Below, one piece after another: positions 15,274 through 24,868 of a DNA stretch of 40,449 nucleotides (position 1 is the first letter of the stretch; every line of letters begins with the position of its first letter). The notes under the pieces were generated by a model, which was given only the letters and a program-made list of their open reading frames with translations, ran no database searches and had not been told where the DNA came from. The DNA comes from Spirochaetia bacterium (GTDB lineage Bacteria; Spirochaetota; Leptospiria; Leptospirales; Leptonemataceae). A program made the translations under genes and the position numbers. The DNA is taken from contig JAIOPQ010000067.1 of assembly GCA_021413825.1 (NCBI GenBank), forward strand, positions 1 through 40,449. Reading direction: 5' to 3'.

Positions 15274-16953
15274 ATGTCCATCCGATTTCCGTCGCATTTT
15301 TCTGATGACATTGGCAAACACGAGGACAATATTCGTGCAATTATGCGCAATCCATTGAGCAATCTGCCTATCGTTGGAAAATTGTTCAGCGAACCTACAA
15401 AGGCGCGAACGTATCATGGTATTGACTCGGTCAGACGGCGCGCCAGTTTTTTCTACTATCCGTTGCGTGCGTTTTTCCGCGCAGTGGCAACCACTCAACA
15501 CGCTGAGATCCAGGCCATTGGAGTAGAAAATATCCCACCTGACGGTGCCGTTTTTCTGGTTGGAAATCATCCCAATTCGTATCTCGATTTTCTGAATCTT
15601 TCTGTCATTGTTCGTCATCCAATTGCAACTGCTGCAAAGGATACAATTACAAACACTCCGGTTGCAGGAAAGATTCTGCGCGACTACGCACTGCTTGTGC
15701 CCGTGTCACGAGCTCAGGATAAAGAAGAGAGCGGCGTATCTGAGAAGGATCGACAGCAAGCCAATGAACAGATGGTGGATGAGGCTGTTGATCTGCTGGT
15801 TCGTGGGCGGTTGTTCAACATTTACGCTGAAGGTAGGTCCACAGATAGCCGGCGTTTAAACAAAATCAAGCTGGGGTTCATGCTGCTTGCAATTCAAGCA
15901 GAGAAGTCGTTCAATTTCAATTTGAATCTAAGAATTGTCCCATACGGATACTTCTACGATCGTATTAACAAATTCCAGAGCTCCGTATGTGTCATCTTTG
16001 GAAAACCTTTCAAGATCAAGAATCTAATAGACCTTCCAGCAGACTTCCTTGCCCGCAGTGAAAAGGATCAACTATCCTTTGAGAAAAAACTGATGATGGC
16101 AGGCAAAGAGCGCCTGCAAAGCGACATCGAGCGGCTAATCATTTCAATTAAGGATCCAAAACTCGTAAGCTTGATAGACGGCATTACCGCAATCTACGTT
16201 CTGAGTCCAGGAAAGTACATGGGCGTTTTCGAAAACGTGCGTGAGAAATACGTCCTATGCAAGACTGTTTCTGAAACGATCCAGAAGGCCGCTGAAGCGG
16301 ATGCTGGCAAAAAGAAGCTCGATCAATTGCGCGTGTTACTCAAAGGCTATCAGACGTCGTTTCAAAAAGCGGGGATTCCTGATGCCCTTGTACGTCGCGA
16401 ATATACCTGGTCATCCGTTGGATTCTATCTCACGGCAATCGTGTCCGGCATACTGCTTTCACCGTTCATTCTTTACGGATATTTTGCAAACTTCATCCCA
16501 AGGCAAACAGCGCGACTAATGCGATTCTATGTGATTAACGTTAAGAAGCGCCCACAGGTTGACGGCGATGAACAGTCCATCCTTGCTGCAGCGGGTGCAG
16601 CGGCGCTTACGTATCCGATCGCATTGGTATTATTCTACAAGTGGATGTATGGATCCGGAATCGCCTTTCTTATCACTTTCTTTGCTCGTTCAGCATACTT
16701 GAAAGATCTAGCTCCGATTGTGGAGAGATTCCCAGGATGGATCGCTCTTTTTTTTGGATGCTTCATGGTGTATCTGATGGCAAGGCTCTGGCGCTTTTCA
16801 TTGTTTTATGGCAGACGTTTCAAGACTGGTTTGCATTTCCTCTCGGATTGTGTTTTTGAATTATTCCGGCATAAGAGATTGCGCGACCTTCGCATGAAAC
16901 GCGCAGAATTAATCGATGCTGTTGACTTTTTGATTGGAGACTATTATGATTAA
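15274..16953 (+). CDS. Glycerol-3-phosphate/1-acyl-glycerol-phosphate acyltransferase-like membrane protein
   Basis: This roughly 559-residue protein carries a PlsC-type domain with motif I NHPNSYLD (residues 98-105). The His-to-Asp spacing is five rather than the usual four, as in the HPNSLLD subgroup. Motif III is YAEGRS near 185-190. A long helical segment follows, then about three transmembrane spans near residues 385-410, 430-470 and 490-510. It probably acylates a glycerolipid precursor at the inner membrane. ATG 15274 has AGGTGG close by; a GTG at 15268 and an ATG at 15343 are alternatives. It overlaps the downstream lipase gene by eight bases. Confidence 0.8.
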   Translation: MSIRFPSHFSDDIGKHEDNIRAIMRNPLSNLPIVGKLFSEPTKARTYHGIDSVRRRASFFYYPLRAFFRAVATTQHAEIQAIGVENIPPDGAVFLVGNHPNSYLDFLNLSVIVRHPIATAAKDTITNTPVAGKILRDYALLVPVSRAQDKEESGVSEKDRQQANEQMVDEAVDLLVRGRLFNIYAEGRSTDSRRLNKIKLGFMLLAIQAEKSFNFNLNLRIVPYGYFYDRINKFQSSVCVIFGKPFKIKNLIDLPADFLARSEKDQLSFEKKLMMAGKERLQSDIERLIISIKDPKLVSLIDGITAIYVLSPGKYMGVFENVREKYVLCKTVSETIQKAAEADAGKKKLDQLRVLLKGYQTSFQKAGIPDALVRREYTWSSVGFYLTAIVSGILLSPFILYGYFANFIPRQTARLMRFYVINVKKRPQVDGDEQSILAAAGAAALTYPIALVLFYKWMYGSGIAFLITFFARSAYLKDLAPIVERFPGWIALFFGCFMVYLMARLWRFSLFYGRRFKTGLHFLSDCVFELFRHKRLRDLRMKRAELIDAVDFLIGDYYD

Positions 16954-17620
16954 ACCGGATAAAATGCGCACTTCACTTCTTTTGCTTACAATTTGCTTTT
17001 CAGGAGTTTTGCTTTCTACTGCGACTTGCAAAAAAGAGGAAAGCAAACCCACCTTAACGCGCAGTGAACCGGCCATCGTATTTCTGGGCGATAGCTTGAG
17101 CGCCGGCCTTGGATTGCCGGAAGAGCTAACGTTTCCATATTTGATTCAAGAGAAAATCGATGCTGCCGGACTAAAATACCGAGTAATCAATGCAGGCAGA
17201 TCAGGTGATACGACTGCGGGTGGTCTCTCCCGGTTACAATGGTATTTGCGCAAAGATGTTAAGTTGAAAATTCTAATCATCGAGCTTGGTTCAAACGATG
17301 CAATGCGTGGTCAGCCTCCGGAGTCCATTGAAAAGAATCTCACAGAGATCATCAGAAAAACACGCGCGTACGATCCTACCGTTAAGATTCTAATGTATCA
17401 GTTCTACACGTTTCCAAATCTAGGGAAGGTCTACGGAGATAAATTTTTACAGATTTTTCCACGCATCGCAAAGAAAGAGAAAGTGGAACTTCTGGCATTC
17501 CCCCTGGAGGGCGTTGCCGGGAAACCTGAGCTCAATCAGGCAGACGGTATCCATCCCAATCCTAAAGGATCACCCATAGTGGCGAATAACGTCTGGAAAT
17601 CACTCAAACCACACCTGTAA
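16946..17620 (+). CDS. tesA: SGNH/GDSL esterase lipoprotein, TesA-like
   Basis: This roughly 224-residue esterase or lysophospholipase has a lipoprotein-type signal ending STATC (Cys28), so it is probably periplasmic and membrane-anchored rather than soluble like E. coli TesA. The SGNH blocks are all present: Ser50 in GDSLSAG, Gly in INAGRSG, Asn117 in GSND, and Asp200/His203 in DGIHP. The ATG lies inside the end of the acyltransferase gene, with GGAG seven bases upstream. It converges with a YbbA/YbbP-type ABC operon; in E. coli tesA also adjoins ybbA and ybbP, so the association is conserved although the orientation differs. The symbol is by similarity. Confidence 0.82.
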   Translation: MIKPDKMRTSLLLLTICFSGVLLSTATCKKEESKPTLTRSEPAIVFLGDSLSAGLGLPEELTFPYLIQEKIDAAGLKYRVINAGRSGDTTAGGLSRLQWYLRKDVKLKILIIELGSNDAMRGQPPESIEKNLTEIIRKTRAYDPTVKILMYQFYTFPNLGKVYGDKFLQIFPRIAKKEKVELLAFPLEGVAGKPELNQADGIHPNPKGSPIVANNVWKSLKPHL

Positions 17621-17631
17621 TCAGGTGGTTT
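17606..17631. terminator. Shared hairpin whose loop holds both convergent stop codons
   Basis: AAACCA (17606-17611) plus CCTG (17614-17617) pair with CAGG (17622-17625) plus TGGTTT (17626-17631), with a two-base bulge. The four-base loop lies at the junction of the TAA of the esterase (17618-17620) and the reverse TGA of the permease (17621-17623). T-rich sequence on the plus strand and AAA on the other flank suggest a weak bidirectional terminator. Confidence 0.5.
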
Positions 17632-20212
17632 CTTCTCGGAGCACGTCAAGCGGCTTACCGGCCATTGCATCGCGACTGACCAGAAGCCCAATTGCTATTG
17701 TAAGGCCAACTACGGCTCCACCAACCAGTAGCGCCGGAACAATCGGCAGGGCCGGCTTTACTTCAAAAAAGTAATATAGCAACGGCCATGCCAGGGCTTG
17801 TGAGAGCAATGTTCCGGTCACAGCACCCAACGCTCCAAGGACTGCATACTCTACAGTGAGGATCGTAACGATATCCCTCGATCTGGCGCCAATTGTTTTT
17901 AACAAAACAGATTCGCGCAATCGCGCATAACGGCTCGAACCAATACATCCGGTAAGAATAATCATGCCAGCAGCAAGAGTAGCTCCAGCCATCCACTGAA
18001 CAACAAATGCAATGTTTTTTGCAATTCCGGAAATCGTTTCGACTGCCTGGTTTGCATCAATTACTGTAATGTTTGGATACTTCCGCACTAACTCCTCTTG
18101 AAACGAATATCGACTCTTCTCATCGGGTATGTTCATGCCAGACACGTACATATGCGGTGCCTGCTCGATTGGTCCTGGCGAAAATAGTAAGACGGAATTG
18201 ATCTGCATTGCAACCCAGTCTACACGGCGCTTACTCGTTACAGTTGCTTCCAACGGAAGACCCTGAATTTCAAGCGTTAAGACATCGCCAAGCGAAACGT
18301 CCAGTTGATCCGCCCAGCGCTCATCGACTGAAACCTCCTGACCACGCGGCTCCCTGCCTTCCCAGAAATCTCCCGAAGTTAAAACCTCTGACGCATTCAA
18401 TGTGGATCTATACGATCCAAAATACTCATAGCTTCGCAGACTGTTCTGCCAGTTACGCTGATTCGCGTTCTTCTCAATATTGGATTTCTCGATTCGCTTA
18501 CCATTGATAGCCTTAACGCGCATAGAAATCATCGGCGTTACCTTGCTGTCTTTTGCATACGTATGCATTAGATCAACAGTGCCGACTTTCTGTTCTTCTT
18601 GAATATCCATCAGAAACAGATTGGGTCGTCCACCCGACGTAAAACTGATCTCACCTCGCACGGCAGCTTCAGCTGTAAAGATAGTCATGATCAGTAGCAC
18701 ACCAACTCCGGTCGCTACCAACATGGTTGAGGTTTGATTGCCCGGACGGTACAGGTTGGCAAGACCCTGCCTGAGACGATACGACCTAACGAATGGCAAA
18801 AGTCGCTTAACGGCACGGATAAGGAGTCTAGAAATCCCGAGCAACAGCAGGGCGGCTCCCAGGACACCAGCCGTAAAGAATATTCCGGTTGGCCCTGAAT
18901 CAGACTGCGTTATGGAAACGCCCAGCATTACACCTATCATTGCAACCGCCGCGACGATCTCAATGCTATTTGAAATCAAAAACGATCGGACGCGAAGAGG
19001 GAACGAACCGGATTCCACCTGCTCCTCTTCTGACATACGCCTGAGCACGCGAAGTGGTGAAATCTTACGGGTTCTAAAAACTGGGAACATTATGAATGCA
19101 AGGGTTACAACAATCCCTGGAATCACCGCAGCCAGAGACGCAGCCGGATCGAATCCAACTTCAATCCGTACCGGTAAATACGAACCACCCAGATCACCAG
19201 CAGCACGTGCCGCCAGATATCCAACCAGAACACCAAGCAAACTCCCAACGACGGCCAGTCCAGAACCAAGAGCCAGGTAAATTGTCATCATGAACCCAGG
19301 TGTAGCCCCCAGGGCCCGGGCAGTTGCTATATCATCCAGCCTACTTTTTACAAACACATTCATTGCAAGCCCAATGCCAAGGCCGCCCAGGAACAGTATA
19401 ACAAGACCGGCTAACGTTAGGAACCGTGACAGGTTAGTCATAAATCTGCGAACACTCGATACGGCCTCGCGGTACGTAAAGATTGTGATATTAGCGTCGA
19501 GTGATTCTTTCCAGTGCGCTTCCTTCCAGTCCTCAACATTGAGCGATTCCGGGAGTTTGAAATAGCGCGCATATTTTATGCGACTGCCAGTCACAAGGAG
19601 GCCTGTATCCTCCAGAGTAGAACGTGAAACGTAAACCGGGGCCCCGTATCCCGCTGAAAACCCTGGGCTCCCCGGCTCCTTATTGATTGCTCCCGTTATG
19701 CGATATTCTTTGGCTCCGATTGCAACTCGCATCCCCTCTTGCACGCCCAGAGCGGGGAATAGCGTTGGGTCCAGGAGTATTGCATGTTTGTTTCCACCCT
19801 GGATATCTTCAAACAAGCCGGGAGGTGTGGTTGTAATGTTCCCATAAAAAGGAAATGCACCTTCAACTGCGCGCACACGAACAAGCCTCGTGCGTCCATT
19901 GGACTTCCCTTTCTCTACCACCCGAACCATTGTAAAAAATTCGACCACATCGGCAGATTGCGAACCATTCAGTCGCAACCCTCTTGTTAGGGATTCGTTG
20001 GGTTCAAGGGGTGAACCTGATTCGAGCCGCACATCGGCCCCCATGAGGCTACGCGATTCACGACTAATTGCATCTTCCAATGAATTGGAAATCGTTTTAA
20101 CTGCAGCCGTGGCCGCAACACCCAGTATTACTGCAATTATGCTAAATAGCAGCTTGCCCCTGCTTCTGCGGGTTTGTCTTACTACAAATGCCGCCTGACG
20201 TCCCAGATTCAT
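17621..20212 (-). CDS. ybbP: ABC transporter permease, YbbP/FtsX-MacB type
   Basis: This 863-residue permease has an N-terminal membrane helix (about 20-42) and a periplasmic MacB-like domain. A first FtsX domain with three or four helices (about 265-380) is followed by a second block of helices (about 415-520), a second large extracytoplasmic domain, and a C-terminal FtsX domain (about 730-855). This doubled arrangement is that of YbbP, a mechanotransmission-type exporter that works with the YbbA ATPase and is linked to envelope lipids. Its start overlaps the ATPase stop (ATGA). It ends immediately against the convergent TesA-like esterase, a partner in many genomes. Confidence 0.85.
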   Translation of the reverse strand: MNLGRQAAFVVRQTRRSRGKLLFSIIAVILGVAATAAVKTISNSLEDAISRESRSLMGADVRLESGSPLEPNESLTRGLRLNGSQSADVVEFFTMVRVVEKGKSNGRTRLVRVRAVEGAFPFYGNITTTPPGLFEDIQGGNKHAILLDPTLFPALGVQEGMRVAIGAKEYRITGAINKEPGSPGFSAGYGAPVYVSRSTLEDTGLLVTGSRIKYARYFKLPESLNVEDWKEAHWKESLDANITIFTYREAVSSVRRFMTNLSRFLTLAGLVILFLGGLGIGLAMNVFVKSRLDDIATARALGATPGFMMTIYLALGSGLAVVGSLLGVLVGYLAARAAGDLGGSYLPVRIEVGFDPAASLAAVIPGIVVTLAFIMFPVFRTRKISPLRVLRRMSEEEQVESGSFPLRVRSFLISNSIEIVAAVAMIGVMLGVSITQSDSGPTGIFFTAGVLGAALLLLGISRLLIRAVKRLLPFVRSYRLRQGLANLYRPGNQTSTMLVATGVGVLLIMTIFTAEAAVRGEISFTSGGRPNLFLMDIQEEQKVGTVDLMHTYAKDSKVTPMISMRVKAINGKRIEKSNIEKNANQRNWQNSLRSYEYFGSYRSTLNASEVLTSGDFWEGREPRGQEVSVDERWADQLDVSLGDVLTLEIQGLPLEATVTSKRRVDWVAMQINSVLLFSPGPIEQAPHMYVSGMNIPDEKSRYSFQEELVRKYPNITVIDANQAVETISGIAKNIAFVVQWMAGATLAAGMIILTGCIGSSRYARLRESVLLKTIGARSRDIVTILTVEYAVLGALGAVTGTLLSQALAWPLLYYFFEVKPALPIVPALLVGGAVVGLTIAIGLLVSRDAMAGKPLDVLREETT

Positions 20213-21000
20213 TTACGTTTATTCCCTGTTCTTGCGCCGGCTCTGGTGGAACCTGAACGGGCCTTGGATCGAGATATGACATTCTTCTTAGATCTTGAAT
20301 TCGATTGGAGTTTTAAGTTTGCCCTTCCGCCCCGATGCGCCACAACTTCAACAATCTTGCCATCTTTTAGCCTTATCTCCCGGTTAGAGAGTCGTGCTAG
20401 TTCTGGATTGTGCGTAATCAGGATGAGCGTAGATGCATACATCCGATTGAGCTCAAGGAGTAGTTCTACGATCTTTTTACCATTTTTTGAATCAAGGTTG
20501 CCGGTTGGTTCATCTGCAAACAATACCGGAGGGGTGTTTATGAAAGCACGTGCTATAGCCACGCGTTGCATCTCCCCGCCTGAAAGCTGCGACGGATAGT
20601 GATGGACACGTTCACCCAGACCAACACGGGCCAGAAGGTCAAGTGCACGCTGTTCCACCTCAACCTTACCCAGAATCTCTGCAGGCAACATTGTATTTTC
20701 AAGTGCGGTTAACGTCTGCATCAGCAGAAAATTCTGGAAAACAAATCCCACTTTCTCGCCACGCAGCCGAGAGAGCTCGTTTTCACTGGCCTGGGTAATA
20801 TCCTCATTCTGAATAAATACCTGCCCACTGGTTGGCCGATCCAATCCAGCCATGAGTCCCATCAAGGTCGACTTCCCGCTTCCAGAGGGGCCGGTAATCG
20901 CTACAAACTCCCCTGCTTCAACTTTCAAACTTACATTGTGGAGAACCGTAAGCGGCGACACGCTGCCATAGCTGCGAGTAAGATGTTTAACTTCAATCAC
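20209..21000 (-). CDS. ybbA: ABC transporter ATPase, YbbA/LolD type, with basic C-terminal tail
   Basis: This 263-residue ATPase drives the adjacent YbbP-type permease. Walker A GPSGSGKST (37-45), Q-loop VFQN, signature LSGGE (139-143), Walker B VLFADEPTGNLD (159-170) and the switch His in ITHN (195-198) are all intact. The usual family length is about 225-230 residues. Here a low-complexity tail (about 222-263), rich in Arg, Lys, Ser and Gly, has been added; it may bind nucleic acid or membrane phospholipid, or may simply be tolerated. Start and stop overlap the neighbouring genes as ATGA, so the four genes from LysR to YbbP are a tightly coupled operon. Confidence 0.9.
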   Translation of the reverse strand: MIEVKHLTRSYGSVSPLTVLHNVSLKVEAGEFVAITGPSGSGKSTLMGLMAGLDRPTSGQVFIQNEDITQASENELSRLRGEKVGFVFQNFLLMQTLTALENTMLPAEILGKVEVEQRALDLLARVGLGERVHHYPSQLSGGEMQRVAIARAFINTPPVLFADEPTGNLDSKNGKKIVELLLELNRMYASTLILITHNPELARLSNREIRLKDGKIVEVVAHRGGRANLKLQSNSRSKKNVISRSKARSGSTRAGARTGNKRK

Positions 21001-21881
21001 GGACGGGCTCCTGGTATTTCTGCGGCGGATTCTTGCCTGACGGTTTTGCTGAGTAATTCTATTTTGTCTGTCATGAGCCCATCTACGCCGGCCGCTTTCC
21101 AGCGGAGCATTTGTTCTGGATCGTTAATGGTCCAGAGATGGATCTTTATTCCCTGCGCGTGCGCAGTATCGATCAAGTATTGATTAAAAATCCAGCCGGC
21201 TCCAATAGGAGGAATCGCAAGTGCATTGAACTTTGGTTCCGATGTCCCGGATAACCGTAGTTTGGCGCGAAGAATCCAGCCCAAAGCCTCCCCGAAGGAA
21301 GCTGCTCGAGCAACGTCGGGTGCGAGGCGCGCAACCTCATCTAGCGGAGCTTGCGCGGTAGAAGCAATCACTACACGATCTCGCATTTTGTATCTATCAA
21401 TCGCTTCGAGCAGCTTTCCTGGTGCTCTGGGATCTTCTGTTTTAATTTCAATGTAGAACCTTTCTTTCCCGAGAACCTGGAAAAACTCCGATAACTCGCT
21501 GACCTTGATTCCTTTCCCGCGAAACGGGAAGGTTCCCGCCTCTTCTACGCGATAGCCAGCATCAAGTTTACGAATCTCTTCAAAGGTAAGACCCGCTATG
21601 GTTCCCGTTCCATCCGTAGTTCTGTCGACTTTGGAATCGTGCATAACGACCAGGTGTCCGTCTTTTGTTACATGAACGTCCATTTCAAGAATGTCGATCG
21701 ATCCGCTCTGAACTGATTTCTGACAGGCAAACACTGTAGCTTCAGGCTGCTGACCGCAACGGTGTCCGATTCGCAGATGCGGCCGCGTAAACACTGGTTT
21801 TTCAGCAACCATTGGCGCCGGAAGCACCACGAGTGCCGCATAGAACGAAACAAATATTGCAAGGCCTACAGCTTTTTTCAT
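20997..21881 (-). CDS. Glycerophosphodiester phosphodiesterase, exported
   Basis: This 294-residue enzyme splits glycerophosphodiesters to glycerol-3-phosphate and an alcohol. An N-terminal hydrophobic signal (residues 5-25) targets it to the periplasm. The TIM-barrel motifs are present: HR at 40-41 followed by PEAT (the usual form is HRG..PENT), EMDVHVTKDGHLVVMHD with Glu67, Asp69 and His81, and YIEIKTE. A C-terminal GVDGLMTDKIE closes the barrel. The GHRC in place of GHRG is a small deviation. Overlapping ATGA junctions tie it to LysR upstream and the ABC ATPase downstream, which fits phospholipid turnover coupled to an envelope transporter. Confidence 0.9.
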   Translation of the reverse strand: MKKAVGLAIFVSFYAALVVLPAPMVAEKPVFTRPHLRIGHRCGQQPEATVFACQKSVQSGSIDILEMDVHVTKDGHLVVMHDSKVDRTTDGTGTIAGLTFEEIRKLDAGYRVEEAGTFPFRGKGIKVSELSEFFQVLGKERFYIEIKTEDPRAPGKLLEAIDRYKMRDRVVIASTAQAPLDEVARLAPDVARAASFGEALGWILRAKLRLSGTSEPKFNALAIPPIGAGWIFNQYLIDTAHAQGIKIHLWTINDPEQMLRWKAAGVDGLMTDKIELLSKTVRQESAAEIPGARP

Positions 21882-22747
21882 TTGAGTGCTTGATTCTCCT
21901 GAAGAATGTGCATCAGGGTTTCAATCCCCTGGCTGATCCTGCGATAACAAAAATAGAAATCTCTTGAAGCGACCAGCTCAGGAACCGGAATTACCTTCAT
22001 TTTGCGTGAAACCGCAAGCCGCGAAAGGAACCCCACCCCAAGACCCTCTTCTACTCCCTTTACAACAGACTCAATACTTCTCAGTTCCATAACAATCCTG
22101 GGCCGGAAGGCAGCACCCAGGGACCTGATTTGATGTTCCACGCTCTGTCGCATAGCCGCCGCCGGATGATACATCAGAAACTGCACCTCTTCCAGGGATT
22201 TAAGCGAAACCCGCCGCTTGCGGGCAAAAGGATGAGCGTTGCTGATCACAGGCAAGATCTGATCCGTAAAGAAGAAACGCCGCTGAATATCCCCCTCCGG
22301 AAACGATCCGGAAAGGACTCCCAGATCAGCCTGGCCGCTACGCACGGACTCAGCTGTCTGAAATGCATCGCCCTCAACGACTCTAAGCGAAACATCCGGA
22401 TGACCACGTAAAATACGTCGCATAGCCTTTGGAAGCACGAAAGCAGCAATGGTTCCTCCTGTGGCAATAGTGTAACTGCCCTGTAGGCCCGGTGTAGTCT
22501 TCATGCTCTCGCTTATTTCTCGCAGAACATGCTCGAGTTCCAGGGCATGACCCAGGAATCGCTCTCCATCAGAACTGATGTGAGCACCAGTGGGGCCGCG
22601 CCAAAAAAGCTTCTTACCCAATTCACGTTCAAGCAAAGCCATCTGTTGCGACAGGGCCGGTTGCGTTAACCCAAGATTTCCCGCAGCGCGTAAGAATGAT
22701 CCCTGCCTGTGGATTTCAAGGAAGTAGCGAATCTGACGGAAGTCCAT
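21878..22747 (-). CDS. LysR-family transcriptional regulator
   Basis: This 289-residue LTTR has the N-terminal winged helix (RQIRYFLEIHRQGSFLRAAGNLGLTQPALSQQMALLERELG, residues 4-44) and the two-lobed substrate-binding domain typical of the family. It is divergent from leuC, and a palindrome with ATAAG-N5-CTTAT symmetry lies between them, so it probably activates leuCD and controls its own operon. The co-inducer is unknown; a leucine-pathway intermediate is a natural guess. No Shine-Dalgarno is visible at a useful distance from its ATG. It is also the first gene of an unrelated-looking envelope operon (GDPD, YbbA, YbbP), joined by an ATGA overlap. Confidence 0.9.
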   Translation of the reverse strand: MDFRQIRYFLEIHRQGSFLRAAGNLGLTQPALSQQMALLERELGKKLFWRGPTGAHISSDGERFLGHALELEHVLREISESMKTTPGLQGSYTIATGGTIAAFVLPKAMRRILRGHPDVSLRVVEGDAFQTAESVRSGQADLGVLSGSFPEGDIQRRFFFTDQILPVISNAHPFARKRRVSLKSLEEVQFLMYHPAAAMRQSVEHQIRSLGAAFRPRIVMELRSIESVVKGVEEGLGVGFLSRLAVSRKMKVIPVPELVASRDFYFCYRRISQGIETLMHILQENQALK

Positions 22748-22751
22748 TTTT

Positions 22752-22770
22752 ATATAAGTATTCCTTATAT
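22752..22770. promoter_or_regulatory. LTTR-type operator between LysR and leuC
   Basis: ATATAAG (22752-22758) and CTTATAT (22764-22770) are exact inverted repeats around a 5-base centre and show the T-N11-A pattern of LysR boxes. The centre lies about 65 bases upstream of the predicted leuC transcription start, the classical activator position, and just in front of the LysR start codon. Confidence 0.7.
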
Positions 22771-22791
22771 CATGTATGCCTACTATTTATT

Positions 22792-22819
22792 TTGTGAATA
22801 TTCCAACCTGTGCTATACT
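22792..22819 (+). promoter_or_regulatory. Predicted sigma-70 promoter of leuCD
   Basis: TTGTGA (22792-22797) and TATACT (22814-22819) are separated by 16 bases. A TG two bases before the -10 (22811-22812) makes it an extended -10. Transcription would begin near 22826 and give a leader of about 30 bases with GGAGG before the leuC start. Confidence 0.65.
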
Positions 22820-22856
22820 TCAAGGACTTACAGGGGACAGGCGCCCCGGAGGATAT

Positions 22857-24242
22857 ATGGGAAGGACACTATACGACAAGGTATTTGAAACGCATTCGGT
22901 TCAGACTCTTGCAGAAGGACAGACGCAGCTATTCATTGATTTGCATCTATTGCACGAAGCTACGAGTGCTCCTGCCTTTGCAATGCTCAAAGAAAGAAAT
23001 TTACCCGTCATGGCTCCGCATCGCACATTTGCAACCGTGGATCATATAATTCCGACGGACAACCTTACCAGGCCATACCCGGATGAGGAAGCGGAGGAAA
23101 TGTTTAAAGCACTCGAACGCAACACTGCAGAAACCGGGATACGATTCTTTTCTCCTACAAAAGGAGAGCACGGAATCGTTCACGTAATTGGACCGGAATA
23201 TGGCCTGACACAACCAGGAATGACTATCTGCTGCGGCGATTCGCATACTTCAACGCATGGGGCATTTGGCGCAATAGCATTTGGAATTGGAACTTCCCAG
23301 GTGCGTGATGTGATGGCAACTCAGTCTCTCGTTTCAAAGCGACTCAAAGTTCGCAGAATTGAGATCAATGGAGTTACAGCACCTGGTGTAACTGCAAAGG
23401 ATGTCATCCTGCACGTAATCGCAAGACTCGGCGTAAACGGAGGCGTGGGGTTCGCCTATGAATTTTCCGGATCGACCATCGAAGGCATGTCCATGGAAGA
23501 ACGCATGACCGTTTGCAACATGTCGATCGAGGCCGGGGCCAGAGTTGGCTACATAAATCCTGATCAGAAGACGTACGACTATTTGCGAGGTAGACGTTAT
23601 ACGCCTTCTGATTTGGATTCAGCGATTAAGACCTGGGAGAATTTCAAATCCGATCCAGACGCAGCATACGCGGATACTGTAAAGTTTGACGCAGCGTCCA
23701 TTCAACCAATGGTTAGCTGGGGCGTGAATCCTGGTCAGAGTATCTCTGTGGATGGCACAATTCCTGAAGACGACGCATCGGCTGACGCGCGAGAGTTCAT
23801 GGGGTTTCGGGGCGGTCAACAGGTGCTCGGCACCAGGATCGACCGGGCATTCATTGGCTCCTGTACAAACGGCCGCTTAAGCGATCTCAAAGCGGTTGCC
23901 ACGTTTCTTTCAGAGCGCGGGGGACATGTTGCGCAACACGTTAAAGCAATTGTAGTGCCGGGATCGCAACGCGTGCTAGAAGAAGCGGTAGAACTCGGCC
24001 TCGACAAAATTTTCAGAGATGCCGGTTTTGAATTCAGACAACCAGGATGCTCAATGTGCCTGGCAATGAATCCAGACAAACTCGTTGGAAATGAAGTTTG
24101 CGCTTCCACATCCAATCGAAATTTCAAAGGCAGACAGGGATCACCCACGGGAAGGACCCTCTTGATGTCACCTGTCATGGTGGCTGCCGCAGCTCTGGCC
24201 GGTCACGTAAACGATGCACGCATAAATGAGGTAACACAATGA
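22857..24242 (+). CDS. leuC: 3-isopropylmalate dehydratase large subunit
   Basis: This 461-residue subunit binds the [4Fe-4S] cluster and isomerises 2- to 3-isopropylmalate in leucine synthesis, together with LeuD. Cluster ligands are Cys336 in GSCTNG, and Cys398 and Cys401 in [26 protein letters not shown] is the family signature. The start [11 protein letters not shown] matches the family exactly and has GGAGG four bases upstream; the 27 extra codons of the open frame overlap the promoter. The stop overlaps the leuD start as ATGA. Control by the divergent LysR protein is likely. Confidence 0.96.
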   Translation: MGRTLYDKVFETHSVQTLAEGQTQLFIDLHLLHEATSAPAFAMLKERNLPVMAPHRTFATVDHIIPTDNLTRPYPDEEAEEMFKALERNTAETGIRFFSPTKGEHGIVHVIGPEYGLTQPGMTICCGDSHTSTHGAFGAIAFGIGTSQVRDVMATQSLVSKRLKVRRIEINGVTAPGVTAKDVILHVIARLGVNGGVGFAYEFSGSTIEGMSMEERMTVCNMSIEAGARVGYINPDQKTYDYLRGRRYTPSDLDSAIKTWENFKSDPDAAYADTVKFDAASIQPMVSWGVNPGQSISVDGTIPEDDASADAREFMGFRGGQQVLGTRIDRAFIGSCTNGRLSDLKAVATFLSERGGHVAQHVKAIVVPGSQRVLEEAVELGLDKIFRDAGFEFRQPGCSMCLAMNPDKLVGNEVCASTSNRNFKGRQGSPTGRTLLMSPVMVAAAALAGHVNDARINEVTQ

Positions 24243-24868
24243 ATTCAAGCTCGATCAAACAAATGCAGGGAAGCATAATCCCTTACAGCGGAAACGATAT
24301 AGACACAGACAGGATACTTCCTGCGCGTTTCATGAAGCGCCTAACGTTCGAAGGGCTCGAAAAAGGTCTTTTCATTGATGAGCGTCAGGCCTTTGCCCGG
24401 GAGAAAAAGTTACATGTGTTCGATGATGTGCGATTTGCAAGAGCGAGTATCCTGATTGTCAATCAAAACTTTGGTTGCGGTTCCTCGCGCGAACATGCTC
24501 CCCAATCGCTTCGGCGTCACGGAGTACAATGCATCATCGGCGAATCGTTTGGAGAAATCTTTGCAAGTAATTGCATGACAATTGGCTTGCCGGTTCTGCG
24601 GGCGAATCATCAAACTATTGCCCGCTTGCAAGATCTGGCAAATTCAAAACCTGAAGCGCAGAGCGTGGTAGATCTTGCGGCTCGCAGCATCCAGTTTGAA
24701 TCGGAAGCATTTGATCTGCAAATGGACGAAGGTGCGCGCGTAATGTTCCTGGAAGGGAGATGGGATTCAGTGGCAGAAATGCTCGTAGCCAGAAATAGAA
24801 TCACAGAACTCGATACAACGCTTCCGAGTTTTATAGCGGAGGCAAAGAATGTTGCTCAAGCAAAATAA
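24239..24868 (+). CDS. leuD: 3-isopropylmalate dehydratase small subunit
   Basis: This 209-residue swivelling domain completes the isopropylmalate isomerase active site. It shows [14 protein letters not shown] near the N-terminus and [19 protein letters not shown] near the middle, the two strongest family signatures. Length is normal. It is coupled to leuC by an ATGA overlap. Its last 20 bases overlap the start of the following methyltransferase, which suggests the operon continues. Confidence 0.96.
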   Translation: MNSSSIKQMQGSIIPYSGNDIDTDRILPARFMKRLTFEGLEKGLFIDERQAFAREKKLHVFDDVRFARASILIVNQNFGCGSSREHAPQSLRRHGVQCIIGESFGEIFASNCMTIGLPVLRANHQTIARLQDLANSKPEAQSVVDLAARSIQFESEAFDLQMDEGARVMFLEGRWDSVAEMLVARNRITELDTTLPSFIAEAKNVAQAK

